Shown: positions 1 to 5,851 of the stretch, piece after piece
How positions within the stretch are numbered: the first letter of the stretch is position 1
Layout of the letters: each line of letters begins with the position of its first letter
NCBI GenBank assembly: GCA_003647095.1
Contig: QMME01000162.1
Location: 1-8,428, forward strand
Source of the DNA: Deltaproteobacteria bacterium
Lineage (GTDB): Bacteria > Myxococcota > B64-G9
Direction of reading: 5' to 3'
Length of the DNA stretch: 8,428 bases
Position numbers and translations under genes: made by a program
Notes under the pieces: model-generated
The model's database searches: none
Told to the model about the DNA's origin: nothing
The model's input: the letters and a program-made list of their open reading frames with translations, nothing else

Positions 1-681
1 AGTGTCTTCGAGGATCTGCAGGTAACCCGTGACGGTGGTGCGTGATACGCCCGCGTCGCGGGCAAGACCGCTCACGTTCAGCACCTGGGCGTGAAACAAT
101 GATGCCACGGGAAGAAACCTGGCGAACCCGGGCAGGTTTCTCACCAGGGCCTCCGCCTGTATCTCTTCCTTCAGGTAAAGCCGTGCGTACGCCGACAACG
201 TCTCCTGCGGCTGTTCAGAGGCCAGTACCACCGGTAGGCTGCCGAAGCGCAGGCAGGTGTCGAGATCGAAATACTCTCCGAGTTCTTCGGGCAGGAACGG
301 ATGCATGTGCCGAAGAATCGCCCTTCCCGCCAACAGGTTCACCCCCCCTGCCTTGAGCTTGCGGGCGCTCGATCCGCACAGCGCGAACCTGAGCCGGCGA
401 CCTTCGATGTGACGATGTACCTCGTTCAGCATCCACGGCAGGCGCTGTACCTCGTCAATCACCACCCGTTGCCGCGCTGGCAGGGCTCTCAGTTCCTGCG
501 CCAACAGTCCAGGCTGGGCTAAGTACCCCTGATACCTGGCCTCGTCGAGCAAATCGATGTAGAAAGCATGGGGGAATTTTTCGGCAATCCAGGTGCTCTT
601 GCCGCTACCCCGGGGACCGAAGAGGAAGAAGGACCCCTCCGGGGGAGACAGTATCCTCGCCAGCCTGCTTTTGACGATCAT
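1..681 (-). CDS. DUF4143-type AAA ATPase (AAA_14), C-terminus beyond the window
   Basis: Seen: 227 codons are open to the left window edge, so the C-terminal part is missing. Walker A GPRGSGKS lies at residues 22-29. Walker B VVIDEVQ is at 73-79 (D76, E77). A sensor-like strand ending CGSSARKLK lies at 102-110. A helix-turn-helix-like segment, SGLARDAGVSRTTVTGYLQI, is at 204-223. Known: this order is typical of the ATP-binding AAA_14 plus DUF4143 family, usually about 380-450 aa and without an agreed cellular role. The start at 681 is the first possible ATG in frame; the ATG at 689 is out of frame and stops after three codons. There is no Shine-Dalgarno sequence, but a -10 box ends 6 nt before the ATG, so translation may be leaderless. 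It lies 54 nt downstream of the thiolases on the same strand. Its GC is visibly lower than theirs, which fits acquisition by transfer (inference). Confidence 0.9.
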   Translation of the reverse strand, partial: MIVKSRLARILSPPEGSFFLFGPRGSGKSTWIAEKFPHAFYIDLLDEARYQGYLAQPGLLAQELRALPARQRVVIDEVQRLPWMLNEVHRHIEGRRLRFALCGSSARKLKAGGVNLLAGRAILRHMHPFLPEELGEYFDLDTCLRFGSLPVVLASEQPQETLSAYARLYLKEEIQAEALVRNLPGFARFLPVASLFHAQVLNVSGLARDAGVSRTTVTGYLQILEDT

Positions 682-711
682 GTCGTCATTTTACACCGCA
701 AAGTGACGACA
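681..711. repeat. 8-bp perfect inverted repeat over the ATPase promoter
   Basis: TGTCGTCA at 681-688 is matched by its exact complement TGACGACA at 704-711, separated by 15 nt. The arms are centred about 23 bp apart, roughly two helical turns. They flank the -10 box and cover the spacer and the start codon. This is the geometry expected of an operator for a dimeric regulator. No regulator gene is visible in the window. Confidence 0.5.
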
Positions 712-716
712 AGCAA
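688..716 (-). promoter_or_regulatory. sigma70-like promoter of the DUF4143 ATPase
   Basis: Read on the minus strand, TTGCTT (716-711) is followed by a 17-bp spacer and TAAAAT (693-688), a 5 of 6 match to the -10 consensus. A start site 7 nt beyond the -10 would fall on about base 681, which is the A of the ATPase ATG. The 54-bp gap is AT-rich compared with the rest of the window. No hairpin plus T-run separates it from the thiolase gene, so read-through from the thiolase operon is also possible. Confidence 0.55.
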
Positions 717-735
717 GACAATATCAACAATGGGG

Positions 736-1917
736 CTAGACCGCCTCGATCACCATGGCGCAGCCCATGCCCCCGCCGATGCACAGGGTGGCCAGGCCCA
801 GGCCGGCCGAGCGCCGCTTCATCTCGTACAGCAGGGTAGTAAGGATACGCGCCCCCGAGGCGCCGATGGGATGCCCCATGGCGATGGCCCCGCCGTTGAC
901 GTTGGTCTTCTCCGGGTCGAAGCCCAGCTCGTCCATGACCGCCAGCGACTGCGAGGCGAAGGCCTCGTTCAACTCCACCAGGTCGAGATCGCTCACCTGC
1001 AGCCCGCCGCGCTCCAGCGCCCGGCGGGTGGCGGGGATGGGACCCAGGCCCATGTAGGCCGGGTCCACCCCGCCGGCGGCGTAGCTGCGGATGCGCCCCA
1101 GCACCGGCCAGCCGTTGTCCCGCGCCGTCGCGGCGTTGGTTACCAGCAGCACGGCCGCCCCGTCGTTGATGCCCGAGGCGTTGCCGGCGGTCACCGTGCC
1201 GTCCGGCTTGAAGGCCGGCCTCAGGCCGGCCAGGGCCTCGAGCGAGGTCTGCCGGGGGTGCTCGTCGGTGTCGAAGACGAGCGGTTCGCCCTTGCGCCGG
1301 GGGATGGTCAGCGGTGCGATCTCTTCCCTGAAGCGCCCGGCGGCGATGGCCGCCTGGGCCCGCTGCTGGCTGCGCAGGGCGAACTGGTCCTGGCGCTCGC
1401 GCCCGATGCCGTAGCGCTCGGCGATGTTCTCGGCGGTGATGCCCATGTGGTAGCCGTTGAAGATCTCCCACAGGCCGTCGTGGATCATCAGGTCGAGCAG
1501 GCGCCCGTCGCCCATGCGGTTGCCCCAGCGGGCCTTTTCCAGGGCGAAGGGAGCCCGGCTCATGTTCTCGCAGCCGCCGGCCAGCACCACCCGGGCGTCG
1601 CCGCAGGCCACCGCCTGGGCGGCCAGCATCACCGCCCGCAGGCCCGAGCCGCATACCATGTTGATGGTCATGGCCGGCCGTTCCACGGGAATACCGGCGT
1701 TCACGGCCACCTGGCGAGCCACGTTCTGGCCCTGCCCGGCCTGCAGCACGCAGCCCAGGATGGTCTCGTCCACCTGCTCGGGCGCGATCCCGGTGCGTTC
1801 CAGCAACGCCGCCACCACGTGCCGGCCCAGCTCCACCACCGGTGTCCCGGCCAGGCCCTTGCCGAAGGAACCCACTGCCGTGCGCACGGCGGACACGATG
1901 ACGATTTCCCTGCTCAT
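736..1917 (-). CDS. acetyl-CoA acetyltransferase (thiolase), second gene of the tandem pair
   Basis: It is a 393-aa thiolase expected to catalyse reversible condensation of two acetyl-CoA to acetoacetyl-CoA in the cytoplasm. Seen: the acylated cysteine is C89 in NMVCGSGLRAV. N317 lies in NEAFASQS, H349 in GHPIGASGAR and C379 in LCIGGGMG. These fall within one residue of the classic Zoogloea PhaA positions (C89, N316, H348, C378). H157-M158 matches the HMG loop of short-chain biosynthetic thiolases, so a C4 substrate is likely. MGLGPIPATRRALE also follows the PhaA/AtoB pattern. The start at 1917 has GGAGG at 1927-1931, 9 nt upstream. It lies 45 nt behind its paralogue with no promoter seen between, so the two are probably co-transcribed. 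No pathway partners such as reductase or crotonase genes are in the window, so polyhydroxybutyrate synthesis, mevalonate and fatty-acid breakdown cannot be told apart. Confidence 0.95.
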   Translation of the reverse strand: MSREIVIVSAVRTAVGSFGKGLAGTPVVELGRHVVAALLERTGIAPEQVDETILGCVLQAGQGQNVARQVAVNAGIPVERPAMTINMVCGSGLRAVMLAAQAVACGDARVVLAGGCENMSRAPFALEKARWGNRMGDGRLLDLMIHDGLWEIFNGYHMGITAENIAERYGIGRERQDQFALRSQQRAQAAIAAGRFREEIAPLTIPRRKGEPLVFDTDEHPRQTSLEALAGLRPAFKPDGTVTAGNASGINDGAAVLLVTNAATARDNGWPVLGRIRSYAAGGVDPAYMGLGPIPATRRALERGGLQVSDLDLVELNEAFASQSLAVMDELGFDPEKTNVNGGAIAMGHPIGASGARILTTLLYEMKRRSAGLGLATLCIGGGMGCAMVIEAV

Positions 1918-1962
1918 GAGAATCTTCCTCCCTGCTCCGTTGTCTGTTGACGTCCCCGACCC

Positions 1963-3144
1963 TCAGGGACGCTCCACGATCAGGCTGACCGCCCCGCCGC
2001 CGCCCAGGCACAACGAGGCCATGCCCCGCTTGAGGTCCTGTTGTTGGAGGGCGTACAGCAGGGTCACCAGCACCCGCGCGCCCGAGGCGCCGATGGGGTG
2101 ACCCAGGGCCACGGCCCCACCGTGGACGTTGAGCCGCTGCTCGGGAATGCCCAGCTCCTTCATCACCGCCACCGTGGAGACCGCGAAGGCCTCGTTGACC
2201 TCGTGCAGGTCGATGTCGGCGATGTCCAGGCCCGCTTTCTTGAGCACCTTGGGGATGGACAGGATGGGGGTTACCAGCACGTCCTTGGGATCCTGGGCGG
2301 CGGCGCCCTGGGCGCCGATGCGGGCGATGACGGCCAGGCCCAGCTCGCGGGCGCGCTCTTCCGATGTCACCAGCACGGCGGCGGCGCCATCGGATATCTT
2401 GGAGCTGTTGCCGGCGGTGACCCGCCCGTCGGGCTTGAAGGCCGGGCGCAGTTGGGCCAGCGCCTCCAGGGTGGTCTCCCGGGGAACCTCGTCGCGGTTG
2501 AACTCCAGCGGCGGCAGCTTGCGACCGCGGTCCACGGTGACGGTGACGATCTCGTCGTCGAAGCGGCCCTGCTGCTGGGCCGCCAGCGCCTTGCGGTAGG
2601 ACGACAGGGCGAAGGCGTCCATCTCCTCGCGACCGATCCCGAACTTGTCGGCGATGAGCTCGGCGGTATAGCCCATGTGGAAGTCGTTGTTGACGTCCCA
2701 CAGGCCGTCGTGCACCATGCCGTCGACCAGCTCGGCCGAGCCCATGCGGTAGCCCTGGCGGGCCTTGGGCAGCAGGTAGGGACACCTGTTCATGTTCTCC
2801 ATGCCCCCGGCCACCACCAGCTCGGCGTCGCCGCAGGCCACCGCCTGGGCCGCCAGCATGACCGCCTTCAGGCCCGAGCCGCACACCTTGTTGATGGTCA
2901 GGCACTCGAGGTCGAGCGGCAGCCCTCCCTGCAGGCAGGCCTGACGGGCCGGGTTCTGCCCCATGCCGTGGGGCAGCACGCAGCCCATGATCACCTCGTC
3001 GACGGCTTCCGGCTGGAGGCCGGCACGGCGGATGACCTCGGAGATCACCAGCGCTCCCAGGCGGGTGGCGGGCACGGAGCGCAAGGTGCCGTTGAAGTTG
3101 CCGATGGCGGTGCGACAGGCCGAGACGATGACCGGTTGCTTCAT
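1963..3144 (-). CDS. acetyl-CoA acetyltransferase (thiolase), first gene of the tandem pair
   Basis: It is a second thiolase of 393 aa with every catalytic residue intact: C88 in NKVCGSGLKAV, N317 in NEAFAVST, H349 in GHPIGASGAR and C379 in LCLGGGGA. H156-M157 again suggests short-chain acyl-CoA. It differs from its neighbour where PhaA-type enzymes read MGxGPIP; here the text is VLVTPILSIPKVLKKAGL, a form I associate with thiolases of anaerobic deltaproteobacteria (recollection, not a search). The two proteins look about half identical by eye, so this is an old duplication or a separate recruitment. The reading frame extends upstream to an ATG at 3201, but that start has no ribosome site and would run through the promoter. 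The ATG at 3144 has AGGAG at 3153-3157, 8 nt away, and gives the normal N-terminus MKQPVIVSACRTAIG. It is the first gene of the operon and divergent from the KAS III-like gene. Confidence 0.95.
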   Translation of the reverse strand: MKQPVIVSACRTAIGNFNGTLRSVPATRLGALVISEVIRRAGLQPEAVDEVIMGCVLPHGMGQNPARQACLQGGLPLDLECLTINKVCGSGLKAVMLAAQAVACGDAELVVAGGMENMNRCPYLLPKARQGYRMGSAELVDGMVHDGLWDVNNDFHMGYTAELIADKFGIGREEMDAFALSSYRKALAAQQQGRFDDEIVTVTVDRGRKLPPLEFNRDEVPRETTLEALAQLRPAFKPDGRVTAGNSSKISDGAAAVLVTSEERARELGLAVIARIGAQGAAAQDPKDVLVTPILSIPKVLKKAGLDIADIDLHEVNEAFAVSTVAVMKELGIPEQRLNVHGGAVALGHPIGASGARVLVTLLYALQQQDLKRGMASLCLGGGGAVSLIVERP

Positions 3145-3171
3145 GGTTGCCTCTCCTTTCCTTGCCGGGGC

Positions 3172-3201
3172 ACCATAGCATCGGCCCCGGTCCGCTCGCA
3201 A
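3172..3201 (-). promoter_or_regulatory. promoter of the thiolase operon
   Basis: On the minus strand, TTGCGA (3201-3196) is followed by an 18-bp spacer and TATGGT (3177-3172). Each box matches the sigma70 consensus at 4 of 6 positions. A start site near 3165 would leave a leader of about 20 nt carrying the AGGAG at 3157-3153. The -35 box overlaps the first copy of the tandem 13-bp repeat. Confidence 0.4.
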
Positions 3202-3223
3202 GCCAGAGCTGCAAGCCAGAGCT
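3198..3223. repeat. perfect tandem 13-bp direct repeat between divergent promoters
   Basis: GCAAGCCAGAGCT occurs twice head to tail, at 3198-3210 and 3211-3223, with no mismatch. It fills the space between the -35 box of the minus promoter (3196-3201) and that of the plus promoter (3223-3228), overlapping both edges. The second copy plus one base also forms AAGC-CAGA-GCTT, a short inverted repeat (3213-3224). The position suggests a shared operator; no protein is known to bind it. Confidence 0.75.
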
Positions 3224-3251
3224 TGTCATCGAGCTGCTGCCGTCGTACCAT
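3223..3251 (+). promoter_or_regulatory. promoter of the KAS III-like/kinase operon
   Basis: TTGTCA (3223-3228, 5 of 6 to consensus) is followed by a 17-bp spacer and TACCAT (3246-3251, 4 of 6). The -10 ends 8 nt before the ATG at 3260. A typical start site would therefore fall at or within a few bases of the start codon, giving a leaderless or nearly leaderless mRNA. Confidence 0.5.
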
Positions 3252-3263
3252 GCCCGGGCATGG
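3248..3263. repeat. 16-bp perfect palindrome over -10 box and start codon
   Basis: CCATGCCCGGGCATGG reads the same on both strands. It covers the last four bases of the predicted -10 box and the ATG at 3260-3262. An ATG at 3250 inside the palindrome is in another frame. It could be a binding site for a dimeric repressor, or it could fold at the 5' end of the mRNA. Confidence 0.6.
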
Positions 3264-4276
3264 AAGACGCCAAGCTGGCCATCTGCGGGTTGGGCAGTTA
3301 CCTGCCCGAGCAGACGCTGGAGGTAGACGAGATAGCCCGGCAGGCCCGGGCCGATCCCCGGCGGCTGCACGAGCTGGGCTACGCCACCGTTCACCTGGCC
3401 GGGGAAGGGGAGATGCCCACCGACATGGCGGTGGAGGCTTCCCGGCGGGCACTGGCCGACGCCGGCCTGCAGGCCGGCGACATCGACGTCATCATCTACA
3501 GCGGGGCCCACAAGGATCACATCCGCTGGCAGGCCTCCAACAAGGTGCAGGCCCTGCTCCAGGCCTTCGACTCCTACGTCTTCGACGTCGACCAGAGCGG
3601 CGCCGGCCCGGCCCTGGCCCTGAAGCTGGCCGCCGACCTGCTCGGCGACGACCCCTACATCGACACCGTGCTGGTCTGCGCCGCCGAGAGCTGGGACACC
3701 ACCCTGCCCGGGCGCCTGCTGGGACGCAGCTTCGTGGTCGGTGACGGGGCGGCGGCGGCCCTGCTGTGCCGGGGCGGAGAGGGGTTGCGCCTGCGCGGCT
3801 GGAGGCAAGCGAGCTGGGGCCGGTATCACCGGGCCCTGTGCGTTCCCGAGGTGGGCGCCGTGCGCCCCATAACCGGGGAAGTGCTGGCCCGCGGCGGGCA
3901 CCTGTTCCAGGTGTTCCGGCCCGGCTGGGAAGACGGGCAGCAGCGGCAGGAGCTGATCGACGAGTTCAACCGCCGGGCCGCCGCCACCCTGGAGGGGGCC
4001 GTTCGGCGGGCCGGCGCCGCCCTCGGCGACCTGGCCTTCCTGGTGCTGCCCAACCTGCCGCGCCGGCACGGGCTTACGCTGTGCCGGCAGCTGGGAATCG
4101 ACCCATCCCGGACTTCCCTGTCCATGGCCGCGGCCGGCGGCCTGCAGGGAGGGCCGGAGTTGCTGGGAAACCTCTTGCGGGCGCGCCGGGAGGGAATGCT
4201 GGCGCCCGGCGGCCTGGTGGGGCTGCTGGGGCTGGGTGCCGGTTATCACTGGAGCGCGCTGGTACTCGAGGGATAG
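3260..4276 (+). CDS. KAS III (FabH)-like thiolase-fold protein lacking the catalytic triad
   Basis: At 338 aa it has full KAS III length and order. Seen: the N-terminal AICGLGSYLPEQ; an ADAGLQAGDIDVIIYSG strand near 66-82; FDVDQSGAG at 108-116; GRSFVVGDGAAAALL at 155-169, equivalent to FabH FGDGAGAAVL; and a C-terminal GLVGLLGLGAGYHWSALVLEG matching the FabH glycine-rich end. Against FabH (Cys112, His244, Asn274), the cysteine position is G114, preceded by S113. The His position is P264 or N265 in LVLPNLPRRH. The Asn position is A292. The fold is kept and the triad is gone, so condensing activity is unlikely. Known parallel: PqsB, the inactive FabH-like partner in PqsBC. Role here is unknown; a binding, scaffold or sensor role is an inference, and use of S113 as nucleophile cannot be excluded. 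There is no ribosome site before 3260 and no in-frame alternative start nearby. The 3' end contains the kinase ribosome site. Confidence 0.88.
   Translation: MEDAKLAICGLGSYLPEQTLEVDEIARQARADPRRLHELGYATVHLAGEGEMPTDMAVEASRRALADAGLQAGDIDVIIYSGAHKDHIRWQASNKVQALLQAFDSYVFDVDQSGAGPALALKLAADLLGDDPYIDTVLVCAAESWDTTLPGRLLGRSFVVGDGAAAALLCRGGEGLRLRGWRQASWGRYHRALCVPEVGAVRPITGEVLARGGHLFQVFRPGWEDGQQRQELIDEFNRRAAATLEGAVRRAGAALGDLAFLVLPNLPRRHGLTLCRQLGIDPSRTSLSMAAAGGLQGGPELLGNLLRARREGMLAPGGLVGLLGLGAGYHWSALVLEG
4268..4272 (+). promoter_or_regulatory. ribosome binding site of the kinase inside the upstream gene
   Basis: GAGGG lies 8 nt before the ATG at 4281, within the last codons of the KAS III-like gene, which stops at 4276. 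It decides the kinase start: the in-frame upstream ATG at 4236 would overlap the KAS gene and add 15 residues that do not belong to the kinase fold. The arrangement implies translational coupling. Confidence 0.65.
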
Positions 4277-4280
4277 GCAC

Positions 4281-5834
4281 ATGGCCAGGCTGAACTGTCT
4301 GGGAAAGTACGAGTTGATCAAGCGCATTGCCGTGGGAGGCATGTCGGAGATCTTCCTGGCTTCCCAGGGAGGACTGGAAGGCTTCGAACGGGCGGTCATC
4401 GTCAAGTGCATCCGCGAGGATCTCGACGCCGAGCCCGAGGTGGCGGAGATGTTCCTGGACGAGGCCCGTATCGCCGCCTGCCTGAAGCATCCCAACATCG
4501 TGCACCTGTACGACGTGGGCCGCGACCATGACGTGGCCTACCTGGCCATGGAATACGTGTTCGGCCGCGACATGCTGGAGGTGTGCAGCCGGGCCCGGGC
4601 CCTGGGAGTGGAGGTTCCCGTACAGGTGCTGGTGAAGATGATGTGCGACGTGCTGGCGGCACTGCACTATGCCCACTTCGTGGCCGAGTTCGAGGACCGG
4701 CCCCTGAACGTCATCCACCGCGACGTCAGCCCGCAGAACATCATGATCTCCTTCGACGGCATAACCAAGCTGGGGGATTTCGGCATCGCCAAGGCCTCGG
4801 CCCGCCTCAGCGAGACCCGGGCCGGGGTGCTCAAGGGCAAGTACGCCTACATGTCTCCCGAGCAGGTGCGCGGCAAGCCGCTCGATCACCGCACCGACCA
4901 GTTCTCCCTGGCGGTGGTCTTCTACGAGGCCTTGACGGCCACCCGCCTGTTTCAGCGCAACACCGAGTACAGCACCATGGAGGCGGTGGATCGCTGCGAG
5001 ATCCCCCCGCCCCGGGTGCTGCGCAAGGACATTCCCCGCCGCCTGGCCCGGGTGCTGCGCAAGGCCATGCGCAAGAACCCCCGGCGGCGATTCTCCTCGG
5101 CCAAGGAGATGGAGCGGGCCCTGCACAAGTTGCTGCGCGGCTCGGCGGTGGAGCAGACCGAGCGGGTGGCGGCCTTCATGCACCAGCTGTTCAGCACCGA
5201 ACTGGAGGCCCGCGACCGGGCCATTGCCGGCGCCTCCGAGCGCGACCGCATGCTGATAATGTCCACCGGCTTCGAACTCATCGGCGAACGGCCCTCGGCC
5301 AGCGAACTGCTTCCCGATCCCCCCCTGGCCCAGCAGCGTTACCAGCAGATCCTGGCCGAACGCCAGGGCCAGGTCACCGTGGTGACCGGCCAGCCGGCCG
5401 GTGCCAGCGCCGACAAGCTGCACGAGCAGACCACCACCCCCCGCGCCAAGACCCCGCGACGCAGCCCCCTCAACGACTGGCGGGTGGCCGTGACGGTGTT
5501 TGCCGGGGTGTTGCTGCTCACCCTGGTGTTGCTGGTGACCTTCGGCGGCGGCCAGAAGGCCACCGTGGCCCTGCCCGGTCCGGGAGAGCCCCGGCCCCTG
5601 CGGCCGGCGGCCCGCAAGGGTATCGACGGCCTGCTGTCGGTGTCGGTGGCCCCGCACGTCAGGGTCAAGGTCGACGGCCGGGACCTGGGGCAGGGAGCTT
5701 TCCGCGATCACCCGCTCAAGGCCGGCATCCACCAGGTGCAGCTGCACGATCCCCAGAGCGGCCGGCGCCGTACCCTCACCGTGCGCATAGAGCCGGATCG
5801 TACCCGGCTGCTGGCCCCCATGGATTTCCAGTAG
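4281..5834 (+). CDS. membrane-anchored Ser/Thr protein kinase with PEGA-like C-terminal domain
   Basis: It is a 517-aa Hanks-type kinase. The kinase domain spans about residues 10-275: glycine loop IAVGGMSEIF (16-25), ATP lysine K42 in AVIVKCI, probable helix-C glutamate E61, catalytic loop HRDVSPQN (146-153, D148), DFG at 166-168 and YMSPEQ at 190-195. All key residues are present, so it should be active. A hydrophilic linker (about 276-398) leads to one transmembrane helix (about 402-421). The external part ends in a PEGA-like fold (451-517) with VKVDGRDLG and LKAGIHQVQL. Expected topology: kinase in the cytoplasm, PEGA-like domain in the periplasm, perhaps sensing or holding envelope components. 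It follows the KAS III-like gene after 4 nt and is convergent with the outer-membrane protein gene, 17 nt away. Substrates are not evident; the co-operonic KAS III-like protein is the obvious candidate partner. Confidence 0.93.
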   Translation: MARLNCLGKYELIKRIAVGGMSEIFLASQGGLEGFERAVIVKCIREDLDAEPEVAEMFLDEARIAACLKHPNIVHLYDVGRDHDVAYLAMEYVFGRDMLEVCSRARALGVEVPVQVLVKMMCDVLAALHYAHFVAEFEDRPLNVIHRDVSPQNIMISFDGITKLGDFGIAKASARLSETRAGVLKGKYAYMSPEQVRGKPLDHRTDQFSLAVVFYEALTATRLFQRNTEYSTMEAVDRCEIPPPRVLRKDIPRRLARVLRKAMRKNPRRRFSSAKEMERALHKLLRGSAVEQTERVAAFMHQLFSTELEARDRAIAGASERDRMLIMSTGFELIGERPSASELLPDPPLAQQRYQQILAERQGQVTVVTGQPAGASADKLHEQTTTPRAKTPRRSPLNDWRVAVTVFAGVLLLTLVLLVTFGGGQKATVALPGPGEPRPLRPAARKGIDGLLSVSVAPHVRVKVDGRDLGQGAFRDHPLKAGIHQVQLHDPQSGRRRTLTVRIEPDRTRLLAPMDFQ

Positions 5835-5851
5835 GGAGGGAGCGCCGCCCC

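Noticed and set aside
1213..1231. GGCCGGCC-TCA-GGCCGGCC inverted and direct repeat inside the second thiolase gene
   Set aside because: It encodes a conserved thiolase stretch (LAGLRPAFK) with GC-preferred codons; no regulatory position.
3963..4125. Possibility that the KAS III-like gene is a frameshifted pseudogene
   Set aside because: The frame is continuous over full family length, the C-terminal glycine-rich end is in register, and FabH-like landmarks occur on both sides of each lost residue.
686..4498. 1270-codon open frame on the minus strand spanning both thiolases and the KAS III-like gene
   Set aside because: It is out of frame with the well-supported thiolases and shows no domain. 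It is low-complexity Arg/Gly/Pro text as expected from the other frames of GC-rich genes.
4074..5747. 557-codon open frame on the minus strand opposite the kinase
   Set aside because: Rich in His, Gln and Gly with no domain; it is a shadow of the clearly coding kinase.
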